A DNA stretch of 19,489 bases from an uncultured Eubacteriales bacterium (GTDB lineage: Bacteria; Bacillota; Clostridia; Oscillospirales; Oscillospiraceae). A program made the position numbers and the translations under genes. The notes beneath the pieces are model-generated. The model was not told where the DNA came from. It saw only the letters and a list, made by a program, of their open reading frames with translations, and did not search any database. The DNA lies in contig URNZ01000033.1 of the NCBI GenBank assembly GCA_900549405.1, positions 1 through 19,489 of the forward strand, written 5' to 3'. Every line of letters starts with the position of its first letter. Position 1 is the stretch's first letter. Positions 8,418 to 15,454 of this stretch are shown here, piece by piece.

Positions 8418-8452
8418 GGCCGGTCCCCGCCCCTCTCGGGTGGGGACCGGCC
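8418..8452 (-). terminator. Intercistronic hairpin/attenuator between tctC and tctB
   Basis: An 11-bp GC-rich perfect stem (8418-8428 with 8442-8452) is followed on the minus strand by CTTTTC, a weak T run. It lies 20 bases past the tctC stop and 65 bases before the tctB start. In this position it probably ends part of the transcripts or protects the 3' end of tctC mRNA, giving more binding protein than permease. Confidence 0.75.
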
Positions 8453-8472
8453 TTGTTGTTTTGACCTTGTGT

Positions 8473-9525
8473 TTACAGCAGACCGGCGGCGGTCAGCACG
8501 GTCCGGTTCGTCTCACGCAGCTCCAGCAGCATGGAGTTGGCCTCCTCGCTGGTATAGAGGTCGCTCTCCTCCAGCACGCCGAAGTAGTTGTCCCGGCACC
8601 AGTCCTGATAGCCCTGAGAGGTGACGGCGGCGTTGATCTTCTCGGTCAGATAGTCGCAGATCTCCTGGGGGGTGCCCTTCTTCACGGCGGCGGCCTTAAA
8701 GCCGATGTTGGCGCCCAGGCCCTCCACGCCCCACTCACCGGCGGCGGCCACGTCGGGGAAGTACTGGCTGCGCACGTCGTTCATGACCACGCCCACGGTG
8801 ACGGCGTCGCCGGAGTTGGCGTACTGGGCGGCAAAATTGTCATCAAAGGTGGCAAAGTCGATCTCGCCGGACAGATAGGCCTGGTACAGGGCGGGCGCGC
8901 CGTCGTAGGTGACCCAGGTCACGTTGTCCATGATGCCCATCTGGTCGAACATGGCGGCGGCGGCCACATAGCCAAAGCCGCTCATAGAGGGCACGCCCAC
9001 GCTGAACTTGTTGCCGCCCTCCAGATAGGCCCGCATGTCATCGCTGTTCTGGATGCCCAGCTTGTCGCTGCAACCCAGCACGGCCAGCACGGGGGCGGTG
9101 ATGAAGGTGAGCACGTCCCAGTCCTCCAGCTTATAGGCCAGGGTGTCGTTCAGCAGGGGCTGAGCGATGGTGGGGCCGTTGGACAGGATGGCCACGGTAT
9201 AGCCGTCCGCGTCCCGGTTAAAGGCGTCCTGCAAGCCGATGGTGCCGGAGCCGCCGCTGATGTTCTCCACCAGGGTGTTCACGGGCAGGTCGATGTTATC
9301 CAGCATGGCCCGGCAGGACAGGTCCAGTCCGTCACCGGCGGCATAGGGGACCACAAAAGAGATGGTCTCGTTGGGATAGTCGCTGCCCCCAGTGGAGCCG
9401 CTGCCGGAGCCGGCAGACCCGGAGGAGGCGGTACCGCCGGAGCCGCCGGTCCCTCCACAGGCGGTGATGCTCAGGGCCAGAGCTGCGGCCAAAGCCAGGG
9501 CGATCCCTTTTCTCAGTTTTTTCAT
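8473..9525 (-). CDS. tctC: Tripartite tricarboxylate transporter substrate-binding lipoprotein TctC
   Basis: The 350-residue protein starts with a lipoprotein signal: KKLRK, a hydrophobic core, then lipobox I-T-A-C with the lipidated Cys at 23. A Gly/Ser-rich linker (about 24-48) tethers it to the outer face of the membrane. The mature part begins YPNETISFVVPYAAGDGLDL, close to the TctC/Bug-family hallmark YPxxPIxxVVPxxAGG, and continues with the family pattern of a two-lobed periplasmic-type binding protein (GGSGTIGLQDAFN near 95). It delivers an unknown carboxylate to TctA/TctB. The ATG at 9525 has AAGGGAG about 9 bases upstream. It is first in the operon behind a good promoter. Confidence 0.93.
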   Translation of the reverse strand: MKKLRKGIALALAAALALSITACGGTGGSGGTASSGSAGSGSGSTGGSDYPNETISFVVPYAAGDGLDLSCRAMLDNIDLPVNTLVENISGGSGTIGLQDAFNRDADGYTVAILSNGPTIAQPLLNDTLAYKLEDWDVLTFITAPVLAVLGCSDKLGIQNSDDMRAYLEGGNKFSVGVPSMSGFGYVAAAAMFDQMGIMDNVTWVTYDGAPALYQAYLSGEIDFATFDDNFAAQYANSGDAVTVGVVMNDVRSQYFPDVAAAGEWGVEGLGANIGFKAAAVKKGTPQEICDYLTEKINAAVTSQGYQDWCRDNYFGVLEESDLYTSEEANSMLLELRETNRTVLTAAGLL

Positions 9526-9550
9526 CGTTTCATTCTCCCTTCTTTTAAGT

Positions 9551-9576
9551 AAAGTTTCTTTCCGAAAGTATCTTTC
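9551..9576 (-). repeat. Tandem 12-base near-identical repeats in the tctC leader
   Basis: AAAGTTTCTTTC (9551-9562) and AAAGTATCTTTC (9565-9576) on the + strand differ by one base and repeat every 14 bases. Each is also a small dyad (AAAG-N3-CTTT). They lie 15-40 bases downstream of the -10 box, where a repressor or an RNA structure could act. Confidence 0.5.
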
Positions 9577-9590
9577 TAAAAGGTGAATTC

Positions 9591-9619
9591 ATCATACCAC
9601 ACTCTGTTTTTGATTGCAA
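9591..9619 (-). promoter_or_regulatory. Sigma-A promoter of the tctCBA operon
   Basis: On the minus strand, TTGCAA (9619-9614), a 17-base spacer, then TATGAT (9596-9591). The spacing is ideal and the boxes match 4 and 5 of 6 positions. Transcription would begin near 9584, about 58 bases before tctC. Confidence 0.75.
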
Positions 9620-9664
9620 TATCCAAGCGTGTAAAATATCACTTAACATTTTTGTGCATTTAAA

Positions 9665-9697
9665 CGATAAGTAAGGGGAGAGTAAAGCATAAGTAAA
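9665..9697 (-). promoter_or_regulatory. Three contiguous 11-bp direct repeats upstream of the tctC promoter
   Basis: Read on the minus strand, three head-to-tail 11-mers fill this stretch: TTTACTTATGC, TTTACTCTCCC and CTTACTTATCG, sharing TTACT at an exact 11-base phase. They end about 45 bases upstream of the -35 box. The layout fits an activator that stacks along one DNA face, such as an OmpR/TctD-type response regulator (inference). Confidence 0.55.
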
Positions 9698-9732
9698 GTC
9701 CATGGCCGGACGTTCATTCCGGTCATGGACTT
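9696..9732 (-). terminator. Possible terminator after bioA
   Basis: A 14-bp stem with one mismatch (9696-9709 with 9719-9732) and a 9-base loop lies 58 bases past the bioA stop. On the minus strand only TTTACTTATGCTTTACT follows, a weak T run. The + side has a better one, but there is no + gene to end. The stem base overlaps the 11-bp repeats by two bases. Confidence 0.5.
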
Positions 9733-9789
9733 GGTGGTCTGTCTTTCTTTTTTTCAGGTCAGGCGGCCCGAAAGCGGGGCCGGGGATGC

Positions 9790-11034
9790 TCACCCCCGGC
9801 GGAACCACTCCTTCATCACGTCGAAGATGTGGACCAGCTCCTCCTCCCGGATGACATAGGGGACCATGGAGTACATGTATTTCAGGAAGGGGCGGCTGAA
9901 CACCCCCCGGTCATAGGCAAACTGCTGGAAGCCGTCCAACGTGGCCTCGTCATACACCTCCACACAGGTGCAGCCGCCCATGACCCGGACCTCGCGGATT
10001 CTGGGATCGGTAAAGCCCAGCATCTCCCGCTTGGAGATGGCCTCGATGCGGGCGATCTTGGACATATAGTCCTCCCGCTCGAAGATCTCGATGCCCTTCA
10101 GGGCGGCGGCGCAGGCCAGGGCGTTGCCCATAAAGGTGGGGCCGTGCATCAGGGCGTGGCGGTCGTTGTCGCTGTAGAAGGCCCGGAACACCTTCTCGTT
10201 GGCCACGGTAACGGCGTGGCCGATATAGCCGCCGGTGAGAGCCTTGCCCAGCACCAGAATATCGGGCAATACTAAGTCGGCCACGAACCGGTGGCCCGTG
10301 CGGCCAAAGCCGGTGGCCACCTCGTCAAAGATGAGCAGCACGTCATACTCGTCGCACAGCTCCCGGGCACGCTTTAAGAAGGAGATATCATACATCCGCA
10401 TGCCCCCGGCCCCCTGGAGCAGGGGCTCCACGATGAAGCAGTTCAGCCGGTCGTGGTACTTGGCAAAGGCCTCCTCCAGAGCGGGGATCTCCGTGGGGAT
10501 GTGGACCACGCCCTCCTTCTTGTCAAAGGCGAAGTGATAGTCCTCGTCGTCCCCTACCTCCATGGCCTTGAAGGTGTCGCCGTGATAGGCGTGCTCCAGG
10601 GCCAGGACCATGGTGCGCTTTTTCAGCTCGCTGCCGTGGTGGGCGTTGTCCAGCTGCATCACCAGTCTGCGGTCATCCAGGCGGTTGGTGTTGTACTGAA
10701 GGGCCATCTTCAGGGCCACCTCCACCCCCACGCTGCCCGAGTCGGAGAAGAAGCAATAGTTCAGATCGCCTGGCAAAAACTCCTCCAGCTTGGCCGACAG
10801 CTTCTGCACCGGGTCGTGGGTCAGGCCGCCCAGCATCACGTGGCAGAACTTGCCCGCCTGCTCCTGGATGGCGGCGGTGAGCTCCGGGTGCTTATAGCCG
10901 TGGATCATGCACCACCAGGAGGACACCGAGTCGATGAGCTTCTGGTCCTTGGTGTAGAGATACACGCCGTTGGCGTCCTCGATCTTATAGGGGGCCTTCA
11001 TGGTCTTCATCTGTTCATAGGGATACCAGATCAT
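9790..11034 (-). CDS. bioA: Adenosylmethionine-8-amino-7-oxononanoate aminotransferase
   Basis: This 414-residue PLP enzyme moves an amino group from S-adenosylmethionine to KAPA, giving DAPA, the third-last step of biotin synthesis. Visible are SSWW (38-41) of the BioA substrate pocket, DSGSVGVEVALKMALQY (98-114), HAYHGDTFKAM, EPLLQGAGGMRMY near 203-215, FDEVATGFGRTG with the cofactor Asp237, the PLP Lys264 in GKALTGG, and MHGPTFMGNALACAAA. Compared with E. coli BioA (from memory) there is an insert of about 15 residues before HAYHGD that holds a similar-looking NAHHGSEL. The start at 11034 is one base after the bioD stop, with GAGGTG inside bioD, so the two are translationally coupled. It is the last gene of bioYBDA. 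Confidence 0.95.
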   Translation of the reverse strand: MIWYPYEQMKTMKAPYKIEDANGVYLYTKDQKLIDSVSSWWCMIHGYKHPELTAAIQEQAGKFCHVMLGGLTHDPVQKLSAKLEEFLPGDLNYCFFSDSGSVGVEVALKMALQYNTNRLDDRRLVMQLDNAHHGSELKKRTMVLALEHAYHGDTFKAMEVGDDEDYHFAFDKKEGVVHIPTEIPALEEAFAKYHDRLNCFIVEPLLQGAGGMRMYDISFLKRARELCDEYDVLLIFDEVATGFGRTGHRFVADLVLPDILVLGKALTGGYIGHAVTVANEKVFRAFYSDNDRHALMHGPTFMGNALACAAALKGIEIFEREDYMSKIARIEAISKREMLGFTDPRIREVRVMGGCTCVEVYDEATLDGFQQFAYDRGVFSRPFLKYMYSMVPYVIREEELVHIFDVMKEWFRRG

Positions 11035-11035
11035 A

Positions 11036-11731
11036 TCATTTCACCTCATCATACAGCGCCGCCAGGGCCTGTCCGTCCATGGGGAAGCGCTCCATATCAT
11101 CCTGGATCAAAGCCAGCACGGGCAGCCCGGTGCGCTCCTTGCACATGGCCACGTTGTCCTCCTCCATCCGGTCCCCCGGGTGGAAGTGGTTGAAGATGAC
11201 ACCCTTCACCGCCAGGCCGCGGGCACGCATATACTCCGCCGTGAGCACCACGCTGTTGATGGTGCCCAGGCCCGCGTGGGCCACGATGACGCTGGCCAGG
11301 CCCAGCTGGCGCACCACGTCCTCCAGCCACAGCTTTTCGTGCTCGTCATAGCGCAGGGGGCACAGGATGCCGCCGCTGCCCTCCACGGTCACGATCTCAT
11401 GCTGCTGGCACACCGCCTGAAAGCCCTTCTGGATCACGGGCAGCTCCGGCGGATTCCCCTCGGCCTGGGCGGCCAGATGGGGGGACCAGGCGTGCTCATA
11501 CACATAGGGACACATGGTCTCCTCCCCCTGGTCCAGGTGGGCAAACTCCCGCACAAAGCGGGCGTCCCCAGGGATGAGGCTCCCGTCCGGGCGGCGGACG
11601 TTGCCGCTGACGGCGGCCTTATAATAGGCGGCGTTCAGGCCCGCGTCCTTCAGGGCCTTAGCCATCAGGGCGGCCACATAGGTCTTGCCCACGTCGGTGC
11701 CCGTGCCGGTGACAAACAGCGCTTTTGACAT
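11036..11731 (-). CDS. bioD: Dethiobiotin synthase
   Basis: The 231-residue enzyme is the ATP-dependent ligase that closes the ureido ring, turning DAPA and CO2 into dethiobiotin. The P-loop GTGTDVGKT (9-17, Lys16) is the BioD signature, and VEGSGGILCPL corresponds to the conserved VEGAGGLLVPL. Length matches E. coli BioD (about 225). The ATG at 11731 lies 3 bases after the bioB stop, and its ribosome site AAGGAGG is in the last bioB codons, so the genes are coupled. Nothing is missing. Confidence 0.95.
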   Translation of the reverse strand: MSKALFVTGTGTDVGKTYVAALMAKALKDAGLNAAYYKAAVSGNVRRPDGSLIPGDARFVREFAHLDQGEETMCPYVYEHAWSPHLAAQAEGNPPELPVIQKGFQAVCQQHEIVTVEGSGGILCPLRYDEHEKLWLEDVVRQLGLASVIVAHAGLGTINSVVLTAEYMRARGLAVKGVIFNHFHPGDRMEEDNVAMCKERTGLPVLALIQDDMERFPMDGQALAALYDEVK

Positions 11732-11734
11732 CTC

Positions 11735-12718
11735 TCACGCCTCCTTCCAATACTCGGGGGTCACGTCCCGGCCCATGTCGGCCAGCATGCTCCGGTCGCT
11801 GCGGATGGTGGCGCAGGCGGCGGTGGTGAGCATGTTGCCGGTGATGGTGGCCGAGGCCCCGGCTTTAAACGCGGTCTCCCCGTCGTTTGTCAGCAGGGCC
11901 CGCCCGGCGGCCAGGCGGATGTTGGCCTCGGGGTTGATATAGCGGAAGAAGGCGATGGTGCGCAGGATCTCGTCCTCGGTGAGCCGGGGCATGTGCTCCA
12001 GCGGAGTGCCGGGAATGGGCATCAGGGCGTTGATGGGGATGGAGTCGATGCCCAGCTCCGCCAGACTGACGGCCATGTCCAGCCGGTCCTCCCAGGTCTC
12101 CCCCATGCCGATGATGCCGCCGGAGCAGGCGCACATGCCCTCCGCCTTCACCTTTTTCAGGGTCTCCACCTTCATGTCATAGGTGTGGGTGGTGCAGATG
12201 TTGGGGAAGTTCCGGCGGGAGGTCTCGATGTTGTGGTGATAGCTGGTCACCCCCGCCTGGTGCAGCCGGTGGAGCTGCTCCTCGCTGAGAAAGCCCATAG
12301 AGGCGCACAGGTCAATCTTGCACTCCCGGTGCATGGCCTCATAGGCCTGGATGGCCTGGTCAAACTCCGCCCCGGTGAGGGCCCGCCCGGCGGTGACGAT
12401 GGAGAAGCGGTCCACGCCCTCCTGCTCGTTCAGCTTGCACACCCGCAGGATCTCCTCCTGGGGCAGGAAGTCATAGACTTCGCAGTCGGTGTGGTTGTGG
12501 GCGGACTGGGCGCAGTATTTGCAGTCCTCCGGGCAGCGGCCGCTGCGGCCGTTGATGATGGAACACAGGTCCACCTTGTCCCCCACGCAGGCGGCCCGGA
12601 TCTCATCCGCCCCCCGGCACAGCTGGTCTAAATCACAGGTAAGAAAAAAGGACAGATCGTCCTGGCGGCCCAGCCGCCGTCCGTTGATGATCTCCTGGGC
12701 TAATGCGAGTACGTCCAT
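11735..12718 (-). CDS. bioB: Biotin synthase (radical SAM)
   Basis: The 327-residue radical-SAM enzyme inserts sulfur into dethiobiotin. The SAM cluster motif C-x3-C-x2-C is in GRCPEDCKYCAQS (Cys62, Cys66, Cys69). Residues matching E. coli Cys128 (DLCASMG), Cys188 (CACSGGIIGMGE) and Arg260 (NIRLAAGR) are present. The residue matching E. coli Cys97 is a Ser (RFSIVTAGR, where E. coli has RFCMG). That Cys is a ligand of the auxiliary cluster, so the auxiliary site differs. I chose the ATG at 12718, which has AGGAGGAG about 10 bases upstream; a longer frame from a TTG at 12739 would translate that ribosome site. It lies 34 bases after bioY and 3 bases before bioD. Confidence 0.95.
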   Translation of the reverse strand: MDVLALAQEIINGRRLGRQDDLSFFLTCDLDQLCRGADEIRAACVGDKVDLCSIINGRSGRCPEDCKYCAQSAHNHTDCEVYDFLPQEEILRVCKLNEQEGVDRFSIVTAGRALTGAEFDQAIQAYEAMHRECKIDLCASMGFLSEEQLHRLHQAGVTSYHHNIETSRRNFPNICTTHTYDMKVETLKKVKAEGMCACSGGIIGMGETWEDRLDMAVSLAELGIDSIPINALMPIPGTPLEHMPRLTEDEILRTIAFFRYINPEANIRLAAGRALLTNDGETAFKAGASATITGNMLTTAACATIRSDRSMLADMGRDVTPEYWKEA

Positions 12719-12752
12719 AAGTAAAATGCTCCTCCTCAAAATCAGGCAAAAA

Positions 12753-13319
12753 TCAGGCTTTTCTGGCCGCGGGGCGCAGGTCCGCCCCCAGCACGGGCTG
12801 CAACCGCTTGACCACGATGGCCGCCAGGATGCTCAGGGCGATGTCCCCAGGGATAGCCAGGATGCAGCAATACAGGATCAGGGGCCACAGGACGATGGGG
12901 GAGGCGATGACATAGTTGCAGATGAGATAATAATAGACCATGCCCACCACATAGACCACCGCCAGCCCGGCGAAGTTGGCCCCCAGATAGCCCAGCACCG
13001 TGGGCTTTTTCAGCCGCTGGGCCAGCAGACCGGTGACAAAGGTCCCGCCGCAGAAGCCGATGATATAGCCAAAGCTGGGCTTGAACACATACCACAGCCC
13101 GCCGCCCTCGGTAAAGATGGGCAGGCCCGCCAGCCCCAGCAGCATATAGGCCACGGTGGAGATGGTGCCCAGCCGCGGCCCCAGCAGCAGCCCGGCCAGC
13201 ATGGTGAACAGATATTGCAGCGTGAAGGGCAGCACCGGGATGGGCACCCGGATAAAGGCCCCCACGGCGATGAGCGCCGTGAACAGGCTGCAATAGACCA
13301 GCGCTTTTGTCTTGCTCAT
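12753..13319 (-). CDS. bioY: Biotin ECF transporter substrate-binding (S) component BioY
   Basis: The 188-residue protein has about six hydrophobic helices and the BioY pattern: RVPIPVLPFTLQ near residue 24, LAGLLLGPRLG, YMLLGLAGLPIFTEGGG and the conserved FKPSFGYIIGF near 80. It captures biotin in the membrane and pairs with EcfT/EcfA energising subunits, none of which are here. It is the first gene of the biotin operon. The ATG at 13319 has GGGGG at a usable distance, and a BirA-type half site ends directly at the start codon, so repressor could also mask the start region in DNA. Transcript from the promoter has a leader of only about 25 bases. Confidence 0.95.
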   Translation of the reverse strand: MSKTKALVYCSLFTALIAVGAFIRVPIPVLPFTLQYLFTMLAGLLLGPRLGTISTVAYMLLGLAGLPIFTEGGGLWYVFKPSFGYIIGFCGGTFVTGLLAQRLKKPTVLGYLGANFAGLAVVYVVGMVYYYLICNYVIASPIVLWPLILYCCILAIPGDIALSILAAIVVKRLQPVLGADLRPAARKA

Positions 13320-13351
13320 TTGTAAACCCCCGTTTCATTCAATGTTTACGA
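13320..13351 (-). promoter_or_regulatory. BirA-type operator 1 (proximal)
   Basis: On the + strand, TTGTAAAC (13320-13327), 16 bases, then GTTTACGA (13344-13351). The arms are inverted repeats with 7 of 8 positions paired, matching the Firmicutes biotin operator pattern. It covers the stretch from the -10 box to the bioY start codon. Confidence 0.85.
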
Positions 13352-13379
13352 TTATACTGTGGTCGGCCCGCATTGTCAA
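13351..13379 (-). promoter_or_regulatory. Consensus sigma-A promoter of bioYBDA
   Basis: On the minus strand, TTGACA (13379-13374), exactly 17 bases, then TATAAT (13356-13351). This is a perfect consensus promoter, so the unrepressed operon should be strongly expressed. Operator 2 covers its -35 box and operator 1 begins at its -10 box. Confidence 0.92.
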
Positions 13380-13404
13380 CTTATAATTTTTTACTGGTTT
13401 ACAA
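13373..13404 (-). promoter_or_regulatory. BirA-type operator 2 (distal)
   Basis: On the + strand, TTGTCAAC (13373-13380), 16 bases, then GTTTACAA (13397-13404). The arms pair at 7 of 8 positions with the same 16-base gap as operator 1. Centre-to-centre distance of the two operators is 53 bases, about five helical turns. Confidence 0.82.
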
Positions 13405-13419
13405 TTAAGCCAAAAAAGC

Positions 13420-13446
13420 CCCGCACGGCAACTGCTGTCGTGCGGG
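13420..13446 (-). terminator. Rho-independent terminator of the histidine kinase gene
   Basis: An 8-bp perfect stem (CCCGCACG at 13420-13427 with 13439-13446) with an 11-base loop is followed on the minus strand by GCTTTTTTGG. It begins 23 bases past the kinase stop and sits just before the bio operators. Confidence 0.88.
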
Positions 13447-13469
13447 AGCGGTCTGCAAAAACGAATATT

Positions 13470-15356
13470 TTATTGCGCTTTCTCTTTGTCGCAGCACCGG
13501 GCGATGGCCCGCACCATCTCCTCCGGGCGGAGGGGCTTGGTCAGGTGGGCGTTCATCCCGGCGGCAAAGCACTTTTCCGCGTCCTCTTTAAAGGCGTTGG
13601 CCGTCATGGCCAGGATGGGGATGGAGGCGGCGTCAGTCCGGTCCAGGGCGCGGATGGCCCGGGTAGCGGCAAGGCCGTCCATTACCGGCATCATTACGTC
13701 CATCAAAATGGCGTCGAAGGTCCCGGGCAGGCTGCTCTGGAAGCGCTCCACCGCCCGCTTGCCATTTTCGGCCACGGTCACCTGGGCCTCCTCGTCCTCC
13801 AGCATGGTCTGGGCGATCTCGGCATTCAGGTCGTTGTCCTCCACCAGCAGCAGGCGCAGGCCCTGGATGCTCTGCACCCCCTCTGCCGCAGGCTGGGCGG
13901 GCTGCTCCGGTTCCGGGGCGATCTCAAAGGGCAGGGTGATGACAAAGGTAGAGCCAACGCCCTCCCGGCTGGTCACTTCGATGGTGCCGTTCATTTTCTC
14001 CACCAGGCCCCGGACGATGGTCATGCCCAGGCCCGTGCCCTGATAGACGCTGCGGGCGTCGGAGTGCTCCTGGGCAAAGGGCTCGAAGAGGTGCTTTAAA
14101 AACTCCCGGCTCATGCCCACCCCGGTGTCAGAGATAGTCCAGCGATAGATGACCCTCCCGTGGGCGGCCCCAAGGCATTGGACCTGGGTGGTCACGCTGC
14201 CGCCCTCCCTGTTATATTTGATGCAGTTGCCATAGATGTTCAGGAATATCTGCCGCAGGTGCAGGGGACTGCCATACACCCACACGACAGGCAGTTCCTG
14301 GGCTTGAAACTCAAACCGGATGCCCGCCTCGGCGGTGCGCTCGCCGATGATGGTCCCCACCTCCTGGGACACGTCCGCCAGGCTCATGGGCTGGTGGGCC
14401 AGCTCGATATTTCCGTCCTCCAGCTTGCTCACCTCTAACACGTCGTTGATGAGGGACAGCAGATGGTCGGCGGCCACCAGCATCTTGTCGTGGTTGGCCC
14501 GCACCAGCTCCCGGTCTTCAAAGTGGTCCTTGTCGATCTTCAGCAGACCCATGATGCCGTTCAAGGGGGTGCGGATGTCGTGGCTCATGTTGAACAGGAA
14601 GGTGGATTTGGCCCGGTTGGCCGCGTTGGCGGCCACGGCGGCCTTTTGCAGCTTTTCCTGATATTCCATGTCCCGCTGCCGCTGGCGGCGGAGGATCATA
14701 TAGCTCCACCCCGCCAGCAGAATGGACACCGCCACCGCCACGCAGGCGGTCTTAAAGCTGCTCTGGCTGCTCTTCTCCAGATAGGCATAGGTGTCCTCCA
14801 TGTCCATCTCCATACACAGTGCCCCGATGATATCCCCGGAGCCGTCGCTGGACACCACGGGATAGCAGGCGGTGAAGATGTGGCCCCAGGTGGTGTCCAC
14901 GATCTCGCTGGAATAGATGGTCTGGCCGTTCATGGCCGCGTCGATATAGGGGATCATCTCCTCCTCGATATAGGTCCCGGGATAGGCAAAGTCCTCCGCG
15001 TCTAAATCCAGGCCGTCGATGAGATAGATGAGCCTGCCGTCGTCCCCCCGCTTGGCCGTGTAGAGATAGCGGGTGGAGTTTAGGCGCCGCAGCTCGTTGA
15101 GCTCCTGCTGAAGCTCCTGATAGCGGGCCGTCTCCATGTCCGCTTTGGTGGTGATGGTCTGAAAGTCGTTCCGGTTGAACTTGTCCGACACCACCTGGTG
15201 GATCACGTCGGCACATTTGGTGTCCCGGGCCACGGCGGCCTCCTCCGCAATGCAGCCATAGCTCCGCTGCAAGACAACCGTGTACACCGAGATCATCAAA
15301 ATCGCCGCCAGCAGCACGAAAATAATGGAAAACCCCAGCTGGCTTGTCTTTTTCAT
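13470..15356 (-). CDS. Hybrid sensor histidine kinase with C-terminal receiver
   Basis: The 628-residue protein has TM1 (about 7-30), an extracytoplasmic sensor region (about 31-200, Cache/PAS-like: YPVVSSDGSGDIIGALCMEMD), TM2 (about 202-222), then a HisKA domain with phosphoacceptor His259 in NMSHDIRTPLNG, an HATPase_c domain (N-box NIYGNCIKYN, G1 DTGVGM, G2 GTGLGM) and a receiver with acidic Glu506/Asp507, phosphoacceptor Asp553 (LMDVMMPVMDG) and Lys607 (LTKPL). All phosphotransfer residues are intact. No Hpt domain, DNA-binding output or partner regulator is nearby, so its target lies elsewhere. I chose the ATG at 15356 because GGGGGTGAG precedes it; the ATG at 15374 has no ribosome site. 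It is flanked by terminators and has its own promoter. The ligand is unknown. Confidence 0.92.
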   Translation of the reverse strand: MKKTSQLGFSIIFVLLAAILMISVYTVVLQRSYGCIAEEAAVARDTKCADVIHQVVSDKFNRNDFQTITTKADMETARYQELQQELNELRRLNSTRYLYTAKRGDDGRLIYLIDGLDLDAEDFAYPGTYIEEEMIPYIDAAMNGQTIYSSEIVDTTWGHIFTACYPVVSSDGSGDIIGALCMEMDMEDTYAYLEKSSQSSFKTACVAVAVSILLAGWSYMILRRQRQRDMEYQEKLQKAAVAANAANRAKSTFLFNMSHDIRTPLNGIMGLLKIDKDHFEDRELVRANHDKMLVAADHLLSLINDVLEVSKLEDGNIELAHQPMSLADVSQEVGTIIGERTAEAGIRFEFQAQELPVVWVYGSPLHLRQIFLNIYGNCIKYNREGGSVTTQVQCLGAAHGRVIYRWTISDTGVGMSREFLKHLFEPFAQEHSDARSVYQGTGLGMTIVRGLVEKMNGTIEVTSREGVGSTFVITLPFEIAPEPEQPAQPAAEGVQSIQGLRLLLVEDNDLNAEIAQTMLEDEEAQVTVAENGKRAVERFQSSLPGTFDAILMDVMMPVMDGLAATRAIRALDRTDAASIPILAMTANAFKEDAEKCFAAGMNAHLTKPLRPEEMVRAIARCCDKEKAQ

Positions 15357-15454
15357 CGGCTCACCCCCGGCCATTTTTTGAAAAAACGGCTGCCTATGCG
15401 AGGAAAAACACTAGCACAAGCACCCGTTTGAGTAACACGTATTCCAGTTATTTC

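Noticed and set aside
8143..9552. A 469-codon plus-strand frame over tctC
   Set aside because: It is antisense to a lipoprotein gene with clear signal and family motifs. The translation is Gly/His/Ala-rich without domains, and it runs through a promoter and a terminator-like hairpin.
9696..9732. A strong plus-strand terminator reading of this hairpin (it has a better T run on that side)
   Set aside because: No plus-strand gene ends here; the hairpin is kept only as a weak candidate for the end of bioA.
12719..12739. A longer BioB from a TTG at 12739
   Set aside because: The extra seven codons are the AGGAGGAG ribosome site itself; the ATG at 12718 is correctly spaced from it.
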